Notes: a model not told the origin generated them from the sequence alone. Positions 25,531 through 34,165 are shown, counted from the first letter of the stretch. The stretch: 64,000 nucleotides of DNA from Xenophilus azovorans DSM 13620 (GCF_000745855.1 NZ_JQKD01000007.1:124001-188000), one strand, 5' to 3'. A program made the numbers and translations.

Positions 25531-27249
25531 ATGGCCACCCTCACCACGCCGGGCGTGTACGTCGAGGAGACGCCCCCCGGGCCGCGCATCGAGCGCGTGG
25601 ACACCGCCACCGCCGCCTTCGTCGGCCCGACGCGCCGCGGGCCGCTGGGCGTGCGGCCGCGGCTGCTGCACAGCGCCGCCGACTTCGAGCGCCTGTACGG
25701 CGGCTGCCAGCCGCTGCGCTTCATCGGCGGCACGGCGCACGCCGAGCCCCGCACCCACCACGTCGCGCACGCGGTGCGCGCCTTCTTCGCCAACGGCGGC
25801 GCGCGGCTGTACGTGGCCCGCACCGCCTTCGGCGCCCGCCCGGCCAGCGCCGTGCTGGGCGAGGACGAGACGCCCGACCGCCGCGTGACCCTGCATGCGC
25901 TGGACCCCGGCAGCGGCGGTAACGGGCGCGTCGTGCTGCGCGAGCGGCTGCTGCCCGCCGGCCTGCGCGCGATGACCGAGGCGCCGCCCGGCACGCTGCT
26001 GCGCACCGTCTCCGCCGGCCGGCCGTGCGAGTGCCTGCGCGGCCACGACAAGCGCTGGCGCGACCGCGAGGGGCAGGTCGTTGCGCGCGGGCGGGTCGCC
26101 GACAGCCGGATCGTCGTCCTCGACATCGCGTGGGCCGACGCCGACGGCATCGCGGACCGCTGGGGCGAGCTGGCCTGGTCGCCCTCGCACCCGCGCTGGG
26201 CCGGTGCCGTGCTCGGCAGTGCCGCCGCGCAGGCGAGCGCGCTGCCGCTGTGGCTGCACCTCGGCGCGGCGGTGGACGCCTGGGCGCTGCTCGACCGCGT
26301 GCGCGCCCTGGCGGGGCAGGCCGTGACGCTGGCCGGCGGCACCGACGGCATGGTGCCGCCGCTGGCCGACGAGGCCACGCCGGGCAGCTACGCCGCCGCG
26401 CTGGCGCAGGTCGCGTTGCTGGAGGACGTGCGCACCGTGGCCGCCCCCGGCGCCAGCGCGCTCGAGGAGCGGCTGGCCCTGCAGGCCGCGCTGGTGGCGC
26501 ATGCCGAACGGCCGGGCGCCTGGCGCATCGCCGTGCTGGACGCCGCACCGGACCTCACGGCCGACCAGGCGCTGGCGCAGCGGCAGGCCGTCGATTCCGG
26601 CCGCGCCGCCTTCTACTGGCCCTGGGTGGTGGTGGCCGACCCGCTGGCGCCGCCGGGCCGCATGGATGCCGCGCTGGCGCTGCCGCCCTCCGGCTTTGTG
26701 GCGGGTCTGTACGCGCGCAGCGATGCGGCGCAGGGCGTGCACAAGGCGCCGGCCGGCCTGCCGGTGGCTGGCGTGCTGCACCTGGCGTGGCCGGTGAGCG
26801 CCGGCGAGCAGGACCGGCTCAACCCGCAGGGCGTGAACTGCCTGCGCGAGTTCCTGGGGCGAGGGCTGCTCGTGTGGGGCGCGCGCCTGGCCGACGATGA
26901 CCCCGAGATCCGCTACGTCCATCAGCGCCGCTGGCTCGACATGGTCGAGGCCTCGCTCGGCCGCGGCCTGCGCTGGGCCGCGCAGGAGCACCATGGCGAG
27001 GCGCTGTGGACGCGCGTGCGCCAGGCCATCGACGGCTTTCTTCAGCCCGAGTGGCGCGCCGGCGCGCTGGCCGGACAGAAGCCCGAGGAAGCCTGGTGGA
27101 CGCGCTGCGACCGCAGCACGATGACGCAGGCCGACCTGGACGAGGGGCGCATCGTCTGCCTGATCGGCGTGGCCCTCGCGAAGCCGGCGGAGTTCGTCGT
27201 GCTGCGCTGGACCGGCCGCACCGCCGACGCGCAGCAGGCCGGGGACTGA
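25531..27249 (+). CDS. Orphan phage-tail-sheath family protein
   Basis: A 572-residue protein with a complete contractile-sheath layout. The N-terminus (TTPGVYVEETPPGPRIERV, TAAFVGPTRRGPLG) is the conserved sheath handshake region. The C-terminal domain carries LNPQGVNCLREF, LLVWGARLADDDPEIRYVH, FLQPEWRAGALAGQKPEEAW and the closing AKPAEFVVLRW. AGGAGG lies nine bases before the ATG. No tube, baseplate, spike or ATPase gene is near: the neighbours are a GTPase and a metallohydrolase. Base composition matches the chromosome. It could be a domesticated remnant, a component acting with genes elsewhere, or a stand-alone polymer; I cannot choose. Confidence 0.88.
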   Translation: MATLTTPGVYVEETPPGPRIERVDTATAAFVGPTRRGPLGVRPRLLHSAADFERLYGGCQPLRFIGGTAHAEPRTHHVAHAVRAFFANGGARLYVARTAFGARPASAVLGEDETPDRRVTLHALDPGSGGNGRVVLRERLLPAGLRAMTEAPPGTLLRTVSAGRPCECLRGHDKRWRDREGQVVARGRVADSRIVVLDIAWADADGIADRWGELAWSPSHPRWAGAVLGSAAAQASALPLWLHLGAAVDAWALLDRVRALAGQAVTLAGGTDGMVPPLADEATPGSYAAALAQVALLEDVRTVAAPGASALEERLALQAALVAHAERPGAWRIAVLDAAPDLTADQALAQRQAVDSGRAAFYWPWVVVADPLAPPGRMDAALALPPSGFVAGLYARSDAAQGVHKAPAGLPVAGVLHLAWPVSAGEQDRLNPQGVNCLREFLGRGLLVWGARLADDDPEIRYVHQRRWLDMVEASLGRGLRWAAQEHHGEALWTRVRQAIDGFLQPEWRAGALAGQKPEEAWWTRCDRSTMTQADLDEGRIVCLIGVALAKPAEFVVLRWTGRTADAQQAGD

Positions 27250-27266
27250 AGCGCCACAATGCCCGG

Positions 27267-28217
27267 ATGACCCACACGCCCCCGCCCGTTCCCGCCTCGC
27301 TCGAAGTCCTGCCCCGCGACCTGTCGGCCTACCGCCAGGGGAACGTCGGCGTGGACTACGTGCACCGCTTCGAGTCCGGCCGCCCCGGCCCGCACGTGCT
27401 GATCAATGCGCTCACGCACGGCAACGAGATCTGCGGCATGGTCGCCGCCACGCACCTGCTCGACACCGGCGTGCGCCCGAAGGTCGGCACGCTCACCGTG
27501 AGCTTCGCCAACGTGGCCGCCTACGAGAGCTTCGACATCGAGAAGCCCTTCGAGAGCCGCCAGCTCGTGCACAACATGAACCGCATCTGGTCCACCGAGT
27601 GGCTGGACGGCGGCGAGCAGAGCCCCGAGCTGCAGCGTGCCCGCGCCATGCGCGCGGTGGTGGACGCGGCCGACCACATCCTCGACATCCACTCCACCAG
27701 CCAGGACGTGGAGCCCTTCTGGGTCTACCCCGCCTACGAGCGCAACGCCGCCCTCGCGCTGGCCATCGGCCGCCCGCCGGTGCACCTGGTGATGCCGCAG
27801 GGCCTGGGCTCGGGCGTGCCGCTCATCCAGTACGGCCGCCACGGGCTGGACGGCCCGGGGCCCGGCACGGCGGTGGTGGTCGAGTGCGGCCAGCACTTCA
27901 GGCGCTCGGCGGCCGAGCTGGCGACGGCCGTGACGCTGGACTTCCTGGCGCATTTCGGCCTGATCGACCCGCCCGCCGAGGCCGCGCCGAAGGCGCCGCA
28001 GCGCCGCTTCGAGCTGCTGCAGACGCACCTCGTGCACACCAAGGACTTCCGTTTCGCGCGCCCGCTGGTCGGTTTCGAGACCTTCGCCAAGGACGAACTG
28101 ATCGCCACCGACGGCGACCGCAGCATCGTCTCGCCTTGTGACGGCTGCACAGTCTTCATGCCCACGCGTGAGCCGATCGTGGGGCGCGAGGCGGTGTACC
28201 TCACGCGGCCGATTTGA
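27267..28217 (+). CDS. AstE/aspartoacylase-family zinc hydrolase
   Basis: A 316-residue M14-like metallohydrolase of the succinylglutamate desuccinylase/aspartoacylase family. The zinc ligands are predicted as H51 and E54 (ALTHGNE) and H143 (LDIHSTSQ), and the substrate-binding NMNRIW motif is present. The C-terminal beta domain ends in TREPIVGREAVYLTRPI. It removes an acyl group from an N-acyl amino acid or related amide; the substrate is unknown. The ATG at 27267 is 17 bases after the sheath stop, so the two genes may be co-transcribed, which is functionally puzzling. Confidence 0.9.
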   Translation: MTHTPPPVPASLEVLPRDLSAYRQGNVGVDYVHRFESGRPGPHVLINALTHGNEICGMVAATHLLDTGVRPKVGTLTVSFANVAAYESFDIEKPFESRQLVHNMNRIWSTEWLDGGEQSPELQRARAMRAVVDAADHILDIHSTSQDVEPFWVYPAYERNAALALAIGRPPVHLVMPQGLGSGVPLIQYGRHGLDGPGPGTAVVVECGQHFRRSAAELATAVTLDFLAHFGLIDPPAEAAPKAPQRRFELLQTHLVHTKDFRFARPLVGFETFAKDELIATDGDRSIVSPCDGCTVFMPTREPIVGREAVYLTRPI

Positions 28218-28620
28218 AAGCGTAGTGATGGGCTTGGCTGTGCGCAATTGCTGCATCAGCGCTGCCGCGATAGTTTCTTCCGAGCGGCAGTTGCGGGCCA
28301 GAAGCGGGCGCCGGGGTTGCTGCTGACTAGGATCGCTTCAGGCTCGCAGCGGAGGTCGAACGAACAGCGGCCAGCGTCCTGTCAAGGCTAATCGTTGATC
28401 ACCGGTTTGAATCCAGTACGTCCTATCAAGTAAGCCAGGTGGCACAAGGAATGATTGCTTCCATTTTGATAGCGAGCATCTTTGCGTAGAGCCCTCAGTG
28501 ACAGCCTAGTGTTAGTTCTGGTGTCAGGATGCAATCCCGATCAGCGGACAAGTTGCGCAAAGTCGGACCTCTTTCGTCCGAATTTTGGATTTTTTTCCAT
28601 TTGAACGGTAGAATGCGCGC
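28218..28620. other. AT-richer intergenic region, left edge of the defence island
   Basis: No gene is visible. This is where base composition drops from the chromosomal norm. It contains the left copy of a 14-base direct repeat (28286-28299) and, just before the ATPase start, a possible -10 element TAGAAT (28609-28614) without a convincing -35. A tRNA T-arm-like stretch near 28402 does not extend to a tRNA. Confidence 0.6.
28286..28299. repeat. Direct repeat GGCAGTTGCGGGCC, left copy
   Basis: This 14-base word recurs exactly at 30547-30560. TTTCTT also occurs just upstream of both copies, six bases further away on this side. The pair brackets the AAA ATPase/RloB genes and the low-GC block. 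It may be an insertion footprint or two copies of an intergenic repeat family. Confidence 0.6.
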
Positions 28621-29895
28621 ATGCTTCTGCGCTTTACTGCAAAAAATTTTCTATCCCTGAAGGGAACAGCAGAGCTTAGTCTCGTAGCGAGTTCCCTCAA
28701 GGAACAATCCGAATGCACGATTCCGACGCGGTACGCCAAATATGGTGTGGTGCCCGTGGTCGTGATCTATGGAGCGAACGCATCCGGTAAGTCCAACGTC
28801 CTTGGAGCGCTTGAGCTTTTGAGGTCGATGGTGCTGCGTTCATTCACACAGGGCGAAGAGGGACGAGCGCTCCCATACAAGCCGTTTGCTCTTGATGGCG
28901 AGGGAGCCAAGGCTCCGACTGAGTTCGTCTTGGACTTTGTGCTTGAAGATGTCAGATACCAGTTCGGCGTCCAATATGACAAGGAACGGGTGATTGAGGA
29001 ATGGCTGCTAGCTTTTCCCAAAGCAGTCCAACAAACCCTCTATGCTAGGGTGTTTAGAGACGGAGCGGAGGAGTATCACTTTAGTCGACAATTGAGTGGC
29101 TCAAATAAGCAAATCCAGTCGATCACCCGGCCAGACTCCTTGTTTATTTCGGTGGCCGCGAAGTCGAACCACGCGCTTTTAACAAAGATATCGGACTACT
29201 TTAGAACGAAAATCTCATGTGTTGCCGTGTCGGCCAGCAGCAATCCTTTAGGTGTTGCAGATGTTCTTCACGGAAATGATGCACTCACGAATAGGGTGCT
29301 GGAGTATCTGAAAGAGGCCGATACTGGAATCGCGGACGTAAAAATTGAGGACTACGTGGTTCCGGATGAATTTAAATCAGATTTGGATGATATTTTAAAG
29401 GCACTCAAGAAATTTTCTGGGAACGTTAAGTTTAGCGAGAAGAATAAGAAATTGAGTCTTGGCCATTTGACGGGAGACGGCAATATTGTGTTCCTTGACT
29501 ATGCCGATGAAAGCATGGGGACACACTACTTGATGTCCTTGCTTCCTCATATGCTCAAGACTCTAGATGCCGGCGGGACGTTGGTACTGGATGAAATTAC
29601 CACTGGACTTCATACGCTGTTAGCTCAAAAGTTAGTTGGGATATTCATGTCCCGAGATACCAATCCCCACGGAGCACAGTTGGTATTCTCCACTCACGAT
29701 ACAAATCTTCTTTCGCCAGGCGTGCTTCGCAGAGACAGCATTTGGTTAACCGAGAAGTCGGCCGGAGGGGTCACGACCGTCTATCCCTTGACAGACATTA
29801 AGACCAAAAATACCGACAATATTGAGCGGGGTTACATTCAGGGGAGATTTGGGGCTATTCCAGTGCTCCCAGAGCGTACGGAGCCGCTGACGTGA
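28621..29895 (+). CDS. AAA ATPase, RloA/AbiLi-like, candidate anti-phage protein
   Basis: A 424-residue ABC-type AAA ATPase of the COG1106 kind. Walker A is GANASGKSN (51-59), a signature-like SMGT follows at 298-301, Walker B is LVLDE (321-325), and the switch histidine lies in STHD (357-360). The N-terminus MLLRFTAKNFLSLKG is typical of OLD/RloA-type ATPases. Its stop overlaps the start of an RloB-family gene (GTGA), the arrangement of rloA-rloB near Campylobacter type I restriction loci and of lactococcal AbiL. Codon use and GC are very unlike the flanks, indicating transfer. A defence role is inferred from family and context. Confidence 0.87.
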   Translation: MLLRFTAKNFLSLKGTAELSLVASSLKEQSECTIPTRYAKYGVVPVVVIYGANASGKSNVLGALELLRSMVLRSFTQGEEGRALPYKPFALDGEGAKAPTEFVLDFVLEDVRYQFGVQYDKERVIEEWLLAFPKAVQQTLYARVFRDGAEEYHFSRQLSGSNKQIQSITRPDSLFISVAAKSNHALLTKISDYFRTKISCVAVSASSNPLGVADVLHGNDALTNRVLEYLKEADTGIADVKIEDYVVPDEFKSDLDDILKALKKFSGNVKFSEKNKKLSLGHLTGDGNIVFLDYADESMGTHYLMSLLPHMLKTLDAGGTLVLDEITTGLHTLLAQKLVGIFMSRDTNPHGAQLVFSTHDTNLLSPGVLRRDSIWLTEKSAGGVTTVYPLTDIKTKNTDNIERGYIQGRFGAIPVLPERTEPLT

Positions 29896-30536
29896 GAAGG
29901 GCTGCGCCTCTTGCAAGACATGTAAAAAGTGTCCGTGAACCTAAGTCTCAGATAGTTGTCGTTTGCGAAGGAAAGGTTACCGAGCCCAGGTACTTTAATG
30001 ATTTTCGCTTGCTGCGCGGAAGTTCTCTTGTAAAAGTAAAGGCGATTGGCGGATGCGGAGTGCCCGTATCAGTTGTCGAGCAAGCAATCAAGGAGAAAGC
30101 GCAGCTCGAAAAAATTGCCAAGAAGACCGGCAATTCCTTTGACAAGGCATTTGAGGTCTGGGCGGTATTTGATCGAGACGAGCACCCGGAGCCTCAGGTG
30201 CCAGAGGCGTTTCGACTTGCCACTCAGCATCGAATATTCGTGGCGTATTCCAACCCATGCTTCGAGGTCTGGGGGTTAATGCACTTTAGTTGCTGGGGTA
30301 AGCCGGGTCACCATCACGAGACTCAGCGGGACCTAAAAAATTTGCTGAACGGGTATTGCCACAAGGCCAACCCAGTGATGGACGTAAGTGTTCTGAACGA
30401 TCACTACGACAAAGCGGTGGAGCATGCGAAGCGCGCACGATCCCAACGTTTGAAGGAAAGTGGCTCCCCGCATGGCGATCCCTCCACTACAGTGGATAAG
30501 TTGACAGAGCGCATTCGGCAGAATGGGAAGGGCTAA
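29892..30536 (+). CDS. RloB/AbiLii-family protein
   Basis: A 214-residue protein of the RloB family. Toprim-like acidic positions are visible: E26 in IVVVCEGKVTEP and D94/D96 in VWAVFDRDEHPE, a pattern expected of a nuclease-like active site, followed by AYSNPCFEVWGLMHF, the most conserved RloB block. It starts with GTG at 29892 within the ATPase stop, so the two are translationally coupled and probably form one effector-sensor pair. A long basic helical C-terminus follows. Same AT-rich composition as the ATPase. Toprim-type catalysis is family-based inference. Confidence 0.85.
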   Translation: MRRAAPLARHVKSVREPKSQIVVVCEGKVTEPRYFNDFRLLRGSSLVKVKAIGGCGVPVSVVEQAIKEKAQLEKIAKKTGNSFDKAFEVWAVFDRDEHPEPQVPEAFRLATQHRIFVAYSNPCFEVWGLMHFSCWGKPGHHHETQRDLKNLLNGYCHKANPVMDVSVLNDHYDKAVEHAKRARSQRLKESGSPHGDPSTTVDKLTERIRQNGKG

Positions 30537-30865
30537 GAGCTTTCTTGGCAGTTGCGGGCCTGCGTGGACCTTGCGCTAAACCTTGCGGCTGCTACTCGGA
30601 GGCCTCCTGCAGGCAGCGTCAGGTCGATCGCGATGTTTGGCGTCACCCTGAAATCAGTCGGTTAGGCGGCAATTTGTGGTCATCCGCGTGCACCTCGCTA
30701 AGAGTCGGTTTTCGCTGCTGCGGAGCAGTCGTAGATGAGGACTGGCAGGACTACCGCTTAGGGCCCATTGCCGCCAGTCGCGAATTGCGAGGATTCCATC
30801 AAGAAAAGGTGGCCGATAGCACGGGCGTGAAGCCAAAGGCCTCCTTCCACCGATGCCGACGCCAT
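30537..30865. other. Intergenic region, right edge of the defence island
   Basis: No gene is visible. It contains the right copy of the 14-base direct repeat (30547-30560); composition returns gradually to the chromosomal norm. The far end leads into the terminator of the minus-strand aminotransferase gene. Confidence 0.6.
30547..30560. repeat. Direct repeat GGCAGTTGCGGGCC, right copy
   Basis: Exact copy of 28286-28299, ten bases after the RloB stop codon. See the left copy for interpretation. Confidence 0.6.
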
Positions 30866-30890
30866 GAAAAAAGCGCCCGAAAGGGCGCTT
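30866..30890 (-). terminator. Rho-independent terminator of the aminotransferase gene
   Basis: On the minus strand, AAGCGCCC and GGGCGCTT form a GC-rich hairpin with a short loop followed by a T-run. It lies 23 bases past the aminotransferase stop. Confidence 0.9.
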
Positions 30891-30913
30891 GGTCCTTGTC
30901 CGGCGCGGCGGCG

Positions 30914-32269
30914 TCAGGCCACCCCGGCCAGCGCCTCGCCCAGCGCGTTGACGAGGCGGTCGATCTCCGCCTTCTCGCTGATGAAGGGCGGGGCGAGCTG
31001 GATGGTGTCGGCGCCGTAGCGCACGTAGAAGCCCTTCTTCCAGCAGGCCATGGCGATCTCGAAGGGGCGCTTGGCCGGCTCGCCCGGTACCGGGTCGATG
31101 GTGATGCCGGCGGCCAGGCCGTGGTTGCGGATGTCCAGCACGTGCTTGGCACCCTTCAGGCTGTGGACGGCTGCCTCGAAGTGCGGGGCCAGCGCCCGCA
31201 CACGCCCGGGGCCGTCCTCGGCCACCAGCAGGTCCAGCGCGGCGACGCCGGCGGCGCAGGCCACCGGGTGCGCCGAATAGGTGTAGCCGTGCGGGAACTC
31301 CACCAGGTACTCGGGGCCGCCGGCCTTCATGAAGGTGTCGTAGATCTCCCGGGTGGCGACCACGCCGCCCAGCGGCTGCACGCCGTTGGTCACCTGCTTG
31401 GCGAAGTTGAGGATGTCCGGCACCACGCCGAAGGCCTCGGCGCCGGTCATCGCGCCGCAGCGGCCGAAGCCGGTGATGACCTCGTCGAAGATCAGCAGGA
31501 TGTTGTTCTGCGTGCAGATCTCGCGCAGGCGCTGCAGGTAGCCCACCGGCGGGATCACCACGCCGGCCGAGCCGGAGAAGGGCTCGACGATCACCGCCGC
31601 GATGTTGCTCGCGTCGTGCAGCGCGATCAGGTCCAGCAGCCGGTTGGCCAGCGCTTCGCCGCCCTCGGCCGGCATGCCCTTGATGAAGGAGCCCAGCGGT
31701 GGCTGGGTGTGGGGCAGGTGGTCGGCCTCCACGCCCTGGCCGAAGGTCTTGCGGTTGCCGCCGATGCCGCCCACCGAGATGCCGCCGAAGTTCACGCCGT
31801 GGTAGCCCTTCTCGCGGCCGATCAGGCGCGTCTTGGTGCCCTGGCCCTTGGCGCGCCAGTAGGCGCGCGCCAGCTTGAGCGAGGTGTCGGCCGCCTCGGA
31901 GCCGGAGCCGGTGAAGAACACGTGGTCCAGGCCCTGGGGCATCAGGTCCTTGATCTTGTTGGCCAGCTCGAACGAGAGCGGGTGGCCGAACTGGAAGCCG
32001 GGCGCGTAGTCCAGCTTCGCCGCCTGGCGCGCCACTGCTTCGCTGATCTCGGTGCGGCAGTGGCCCAGGCCCGTGCACCACAGGCCCGACAGGCCGTCGT
32101 AGATCCTGCGGCCCTCGGCGTCGGTGAAGTACGCGCCCTTGCCCTCCACGATGATGCGCGGGTCGGCCTTGAACTGCCGGTTGCCGGTGAAGGGCATCCA
32201 GTGGGCTTCGAGCCAGGCCGCGTCGGTGCGGGCGGCGGTGGGCTGGGAGGAGGCGAGGGCGGTGTTCAT
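30914..32269 (-). CDS. Class III omega-aminotransferase (beta-alanine:pyruvate type)
   Basis: A 451-residue PLP enzyme. Family blocks are FFTGSGSEAADTSLKLAR, REKGYHGVNFGG, IFDEVITGFGR and the PLP-lysine region LNFAKQVTNGVQPLGG. The N-terminus with HWMPFTGNRQFK matches omega-amino acid:pyruvate transaminases, which move the amino group of beta-alanine or similar amines to pyruvate. The exact donor is inferred. A LysR regulator is divergently transcribed 66 bases away, the usual arrangement for a substrate-induced catabolic gene. It ends at a strong terminator. Confidence 0.93.
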   Translation of the reverse strand: MNTALASSQPTAARTDAAWLEAHWMPFTGNRQFKADPRIIVEGKGAYFTDAEGRRIYDGLSGLWCTGLGHCRTEISEAVARQAAKLDYAPGFQFGHPLSFELANKIKDLMPQGLDHVFFTGSGSEAADTSLKLARAYWRAKGQGTKTRLIGREKGYHGVNFGGISVGGIGGNRKTFGQGVEADHLPHTQPPLGSFIKGMPAEGGEALANRLLDLIALHDASNIAAVIVEPFSGSAGVVIPPVGYLQRLREICTQNNILLIFDEVITGFGRCGAMTGAEAFGVVPDILNFAKQVTNGVQPLGGVVATREIYDTFMKAGGPEYLVEFPHGYTYSAHPVACAAGVAALDLLVAEDGPGRVRALAPHFEAAVHSLKGAKHVLDIRNHGLAAGITIDPVPGEPAKRPFEIAMACWKKGFYVRYGADTIQLAPPFISEKAEIDRLVNALGEALAGVA

Positions 32270-32335
32270 GGCGCCATTGTTGGCGCGGGCGATGCTGGCG
32301 AGAATGGCCGTCTTTCACTGTTCACTTGCCGATCC

Positions 32336-33262
32336 ATGCAAGTAAAGAATCGGGCCGTGCTGGGCCAGCTCAGCGACATGGACCTGCGCCTGCTGCGCGT
32401 GTTCAAGGCGGTGGCGGAGTGCGGCGGCATGACGGCCGCCGAGCTGGAACTGAACATCGGCACCTCCACCGTCAGCCGCCACGTCAAGGACCTGGAGACG
32501 CGCCTGGGCCTCGTGCTGTGCCGGCGCGGGCGGGCGGGCTTCGCGCTCACCGCCGAGGGCCAGCGGGTGTACGAGGAGACGCTGCGCCTGCTCGCCTCGG
32601 TGGACGCCTTCCGCAGCGGCATCGACGACATCCACGGCCGCATGGGCGGCGAGCTGGAGCTGGCCCTGTTCGACAAGACGGCCAGCAACCCGCAGGCGCA
32701 CATCGCCGGAGCCATCGCGCGCTTCGGCGCGCAGGCGCCGGGCGTGGCGCTGAACGTGCACGTGGCCTCCATCAATGCCATCGAGCGCGGCATCATCGAC
32801 GGGCGCTTCCATGTCGGCGTGATCCCCACGCACCGCAGTTCGCAGAGCCTCGCCTACGCCGACCTGTTCGGCGAGACCATGCTGCTGTATGCCGGCCGCG
32901 CGCACCCGCTCTTCGGCGCCGACCACCGCAGGCTCGGCTGGACCGAGCTGCGCCGGCACGAGTTCGCCGGCCTGGGCTACCACTCGCCCAACATGGACTT
33001 CAGCCACCGCGAGCGCCTGGCGCGCCGCGCCACCGCCTACGACCAGGAGGCGATCGCGCTGCTGATCCTCTCGGGCCGCTACCTGGGCTTCCTGCCGGAC
33101 CACTACGCCCAGCCCTTCGTGCAGGCCGGCCAACTGGTGGCGGTGGCGCCCAAGCGCTTCTTCTACCGCTGCCGCTTCGCCGCCATCTGGCGCCGCTCGC
33201 CGCAGCCGGGGCGGGCGACGGCGCTGTTCGCGCAGTGCCTGGCCGACGCGCAGGCTGCCTGA
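32336..33262 (+). CDS. LysR-family transcriptional regulator
   Basis: A 308-residue LTTR. The HTH occupies about residues 15-75 (LRVFKAVAECGGMTAAE, STVSRHVKDLETRLG), followed by an effector-binding domain. The ATG at 32336 gives the normal N-terminus. It is divergent from the omega-aminotransferase gene with a 66-base intergenic region that should hold both promoters and the LTTR site, so it probably controls that gene in response to an amine or amino acid. The effector is unknown. Confidence 0.93.
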   Translation: MQVKNRAVLGQLSDMDLRLLRVFKAVAECGGMTAAELELNIGTSTVSRHVKDLETRLGLVLCRRGRAGFALTAEGQRVYEETLRLLASVDAFRSGIDDIHGRMGGELELALFDKTASNPQAHIAGAIARFGAQAPGVALNVHVASINAIERGIIDGRFHVGVIPTHRSSQSLAYADLFGETMLLYAGRAHPLFGADHRRLGWTELRRHEFAGLGYHSPNMDFSHRERLARRATAYDQEAIALLILSGRYLGFLPDHYAQPFVQAGQLVAVAPKRFFYRCRFAAIWRRSPQPGRATALFAQCLADAQAA

Positions 33263-33352
33263 ACCACGCATCGTTTGATGCGAATCAAGGGGTTGTATCG
33301 AGGTGTTGCATAGAGTCGCGGCTTTCCGCCGTTTCTCATTTCCGAGGCTGCC

Positions 33353-34147
33353 TTGCCCGTCGAGCTCTACCGCGACCCGAACCACGCCTGCATCATGTTT
33401 TCCGACCTGGTGGAGGAGGACGGCGCCGCCGTCCAGGCCAACCAGTTCCTGGTGGTGGACCACGGGCAGGGCGCGGTCATCGACCCGGGGGGGAACATGG
33501 CCTTCAACGAGCTGTTCCTCGGCATGTCGCGCCACTTCACGCCGGGCAAGCTCGACTACATCCTCGCCTCGCACGCCGACCCGGACATCATTGCCTCGCT
33601 CGACCGCTGGCTCACCTCGACGCAGGCGCGGCTCGTCATCTCGCGGGTGTGGGAGCGCTTCGTGCCGCACTTCGCCAAGAGCGGCAAGACGCTCAAGCGG
33701 GTGATCGGCGTGCCCGACGGGGGCGGCATCCTGCCGCTGGGCGGGAGTTCACTGCACCTGCTGCCGGCGCACTTCCTGCACTCGGAGGGCAACTTCCACT
33801 TCTACGACCCGGTCAGCCGCATCCTCTTCACCGGCGACCTGGGCGTCTCGCTCACCAGCGGCGCGGAGGCGCGCGAGCCGGTGCGCGAACTGGCGCCGCA
33901 CATCCGGCGCATGGAGGGCTTCCACCGCCGCTACATGGTGTCGAACAAGATCCTGCGGCTGTGGACCCACATGGCGCGGCAGCTCGACATCGAGATGCTG
34001 GTGCCGCAGCACGGCGCGCCGATCGCGGGCCGGCAGGCGATCGCGGACTTCTTCGACTGGGTCGAGTCGCTGGCCTGCGGCATCGACCTGTTCGAGCAGG
34101 GGCACTACCGGCTGCCGGGCGCGGTCATCGCCGCCACGGCGGCCTGA
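33353..34147 (+). CDS. MBL-fold diiron (ODP/FprA-like) protein, TTG start
   Basis: A 264-residue metallo-beta-lactamase-fold protein of the oxygen-binding di-iron (ODP) group. Ligands are predicted in SHADPDI (H and two D), PAHFLHSEGNFHFYD (H), LFTGDLG (D) and VPQHGAPI (H). Unlike flavodiiron proteins no flavodoxin domain follows. The frame has no ATG before the conserved PVELYRDPNHACIMF, so the TTG at 33353 is the most likely start; confidence in it is moderate. Members bind or reduce O2 or NO. It is monocistronic, 90 bases after the LysR gene. Confidence 0.83.
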   Translation: MPVELYRDPNHACIMFSDLVEEDGAAVQANQFLVVDHGQGAVIDPGGNMAFNELFLGMSRHFTPGKLDYILASHADPDIIASLDRWLTSTQARLVISRVWERFVPHFAKSGKTLKRVIGVPDGGGILPLGGSSLHLLPAHFLHSEGNFHFYDPVSRILFTGDLGVSLTSGAEAREPVRELAPHIRRMEGFHRRYMVSNKILRLWTHMARQLDIEMLVPQHGAPIAGRQAIADFFDWVESLACGIDLFEQGHYRLPGAVIAATAA

Positions 34148-34165
34148 GCGCGTCCGCGGCGCTCC

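Noticed and set aside
20083..26994. An open minus-strand frame of more than 2,000 codons
   Set aside because: It runs opposite or out of frame to clear genes (DUF4139, YlqF, tail sheath), has Arg/Ala/Pro-rich shadow composition and no domain. Very GC-rich DNA lacks stop codons in such frames.
25531..28217. Possibility that the tail-sheath gene marks a prophage
   Set aside because: No integrase, portal, terminase, capsid, tube or lysis gene is near, and composition is native; the following gene is a cellular metallohydrolase.
28402..28430. Stretch resembling a tRNA T-arm (GGTTTGAATCC-like) near the left edge of the low-GC island
   Set aside because: No D-arm, anticodon arm or pairing acceptor stem could be drawn upstream; only four of five T-stem pairs form and no CCA end follows. 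It might be a tRNA remnant but cannot be called one.
28621..30536. Reading the ATPase/RloB pair as a PARIS system
   Set aside because: PARIS pairs its ATPase with a DUF4435 protein; the second protein here shows RloB-type motifs instead, so AbiL/RloAB is the closer match.
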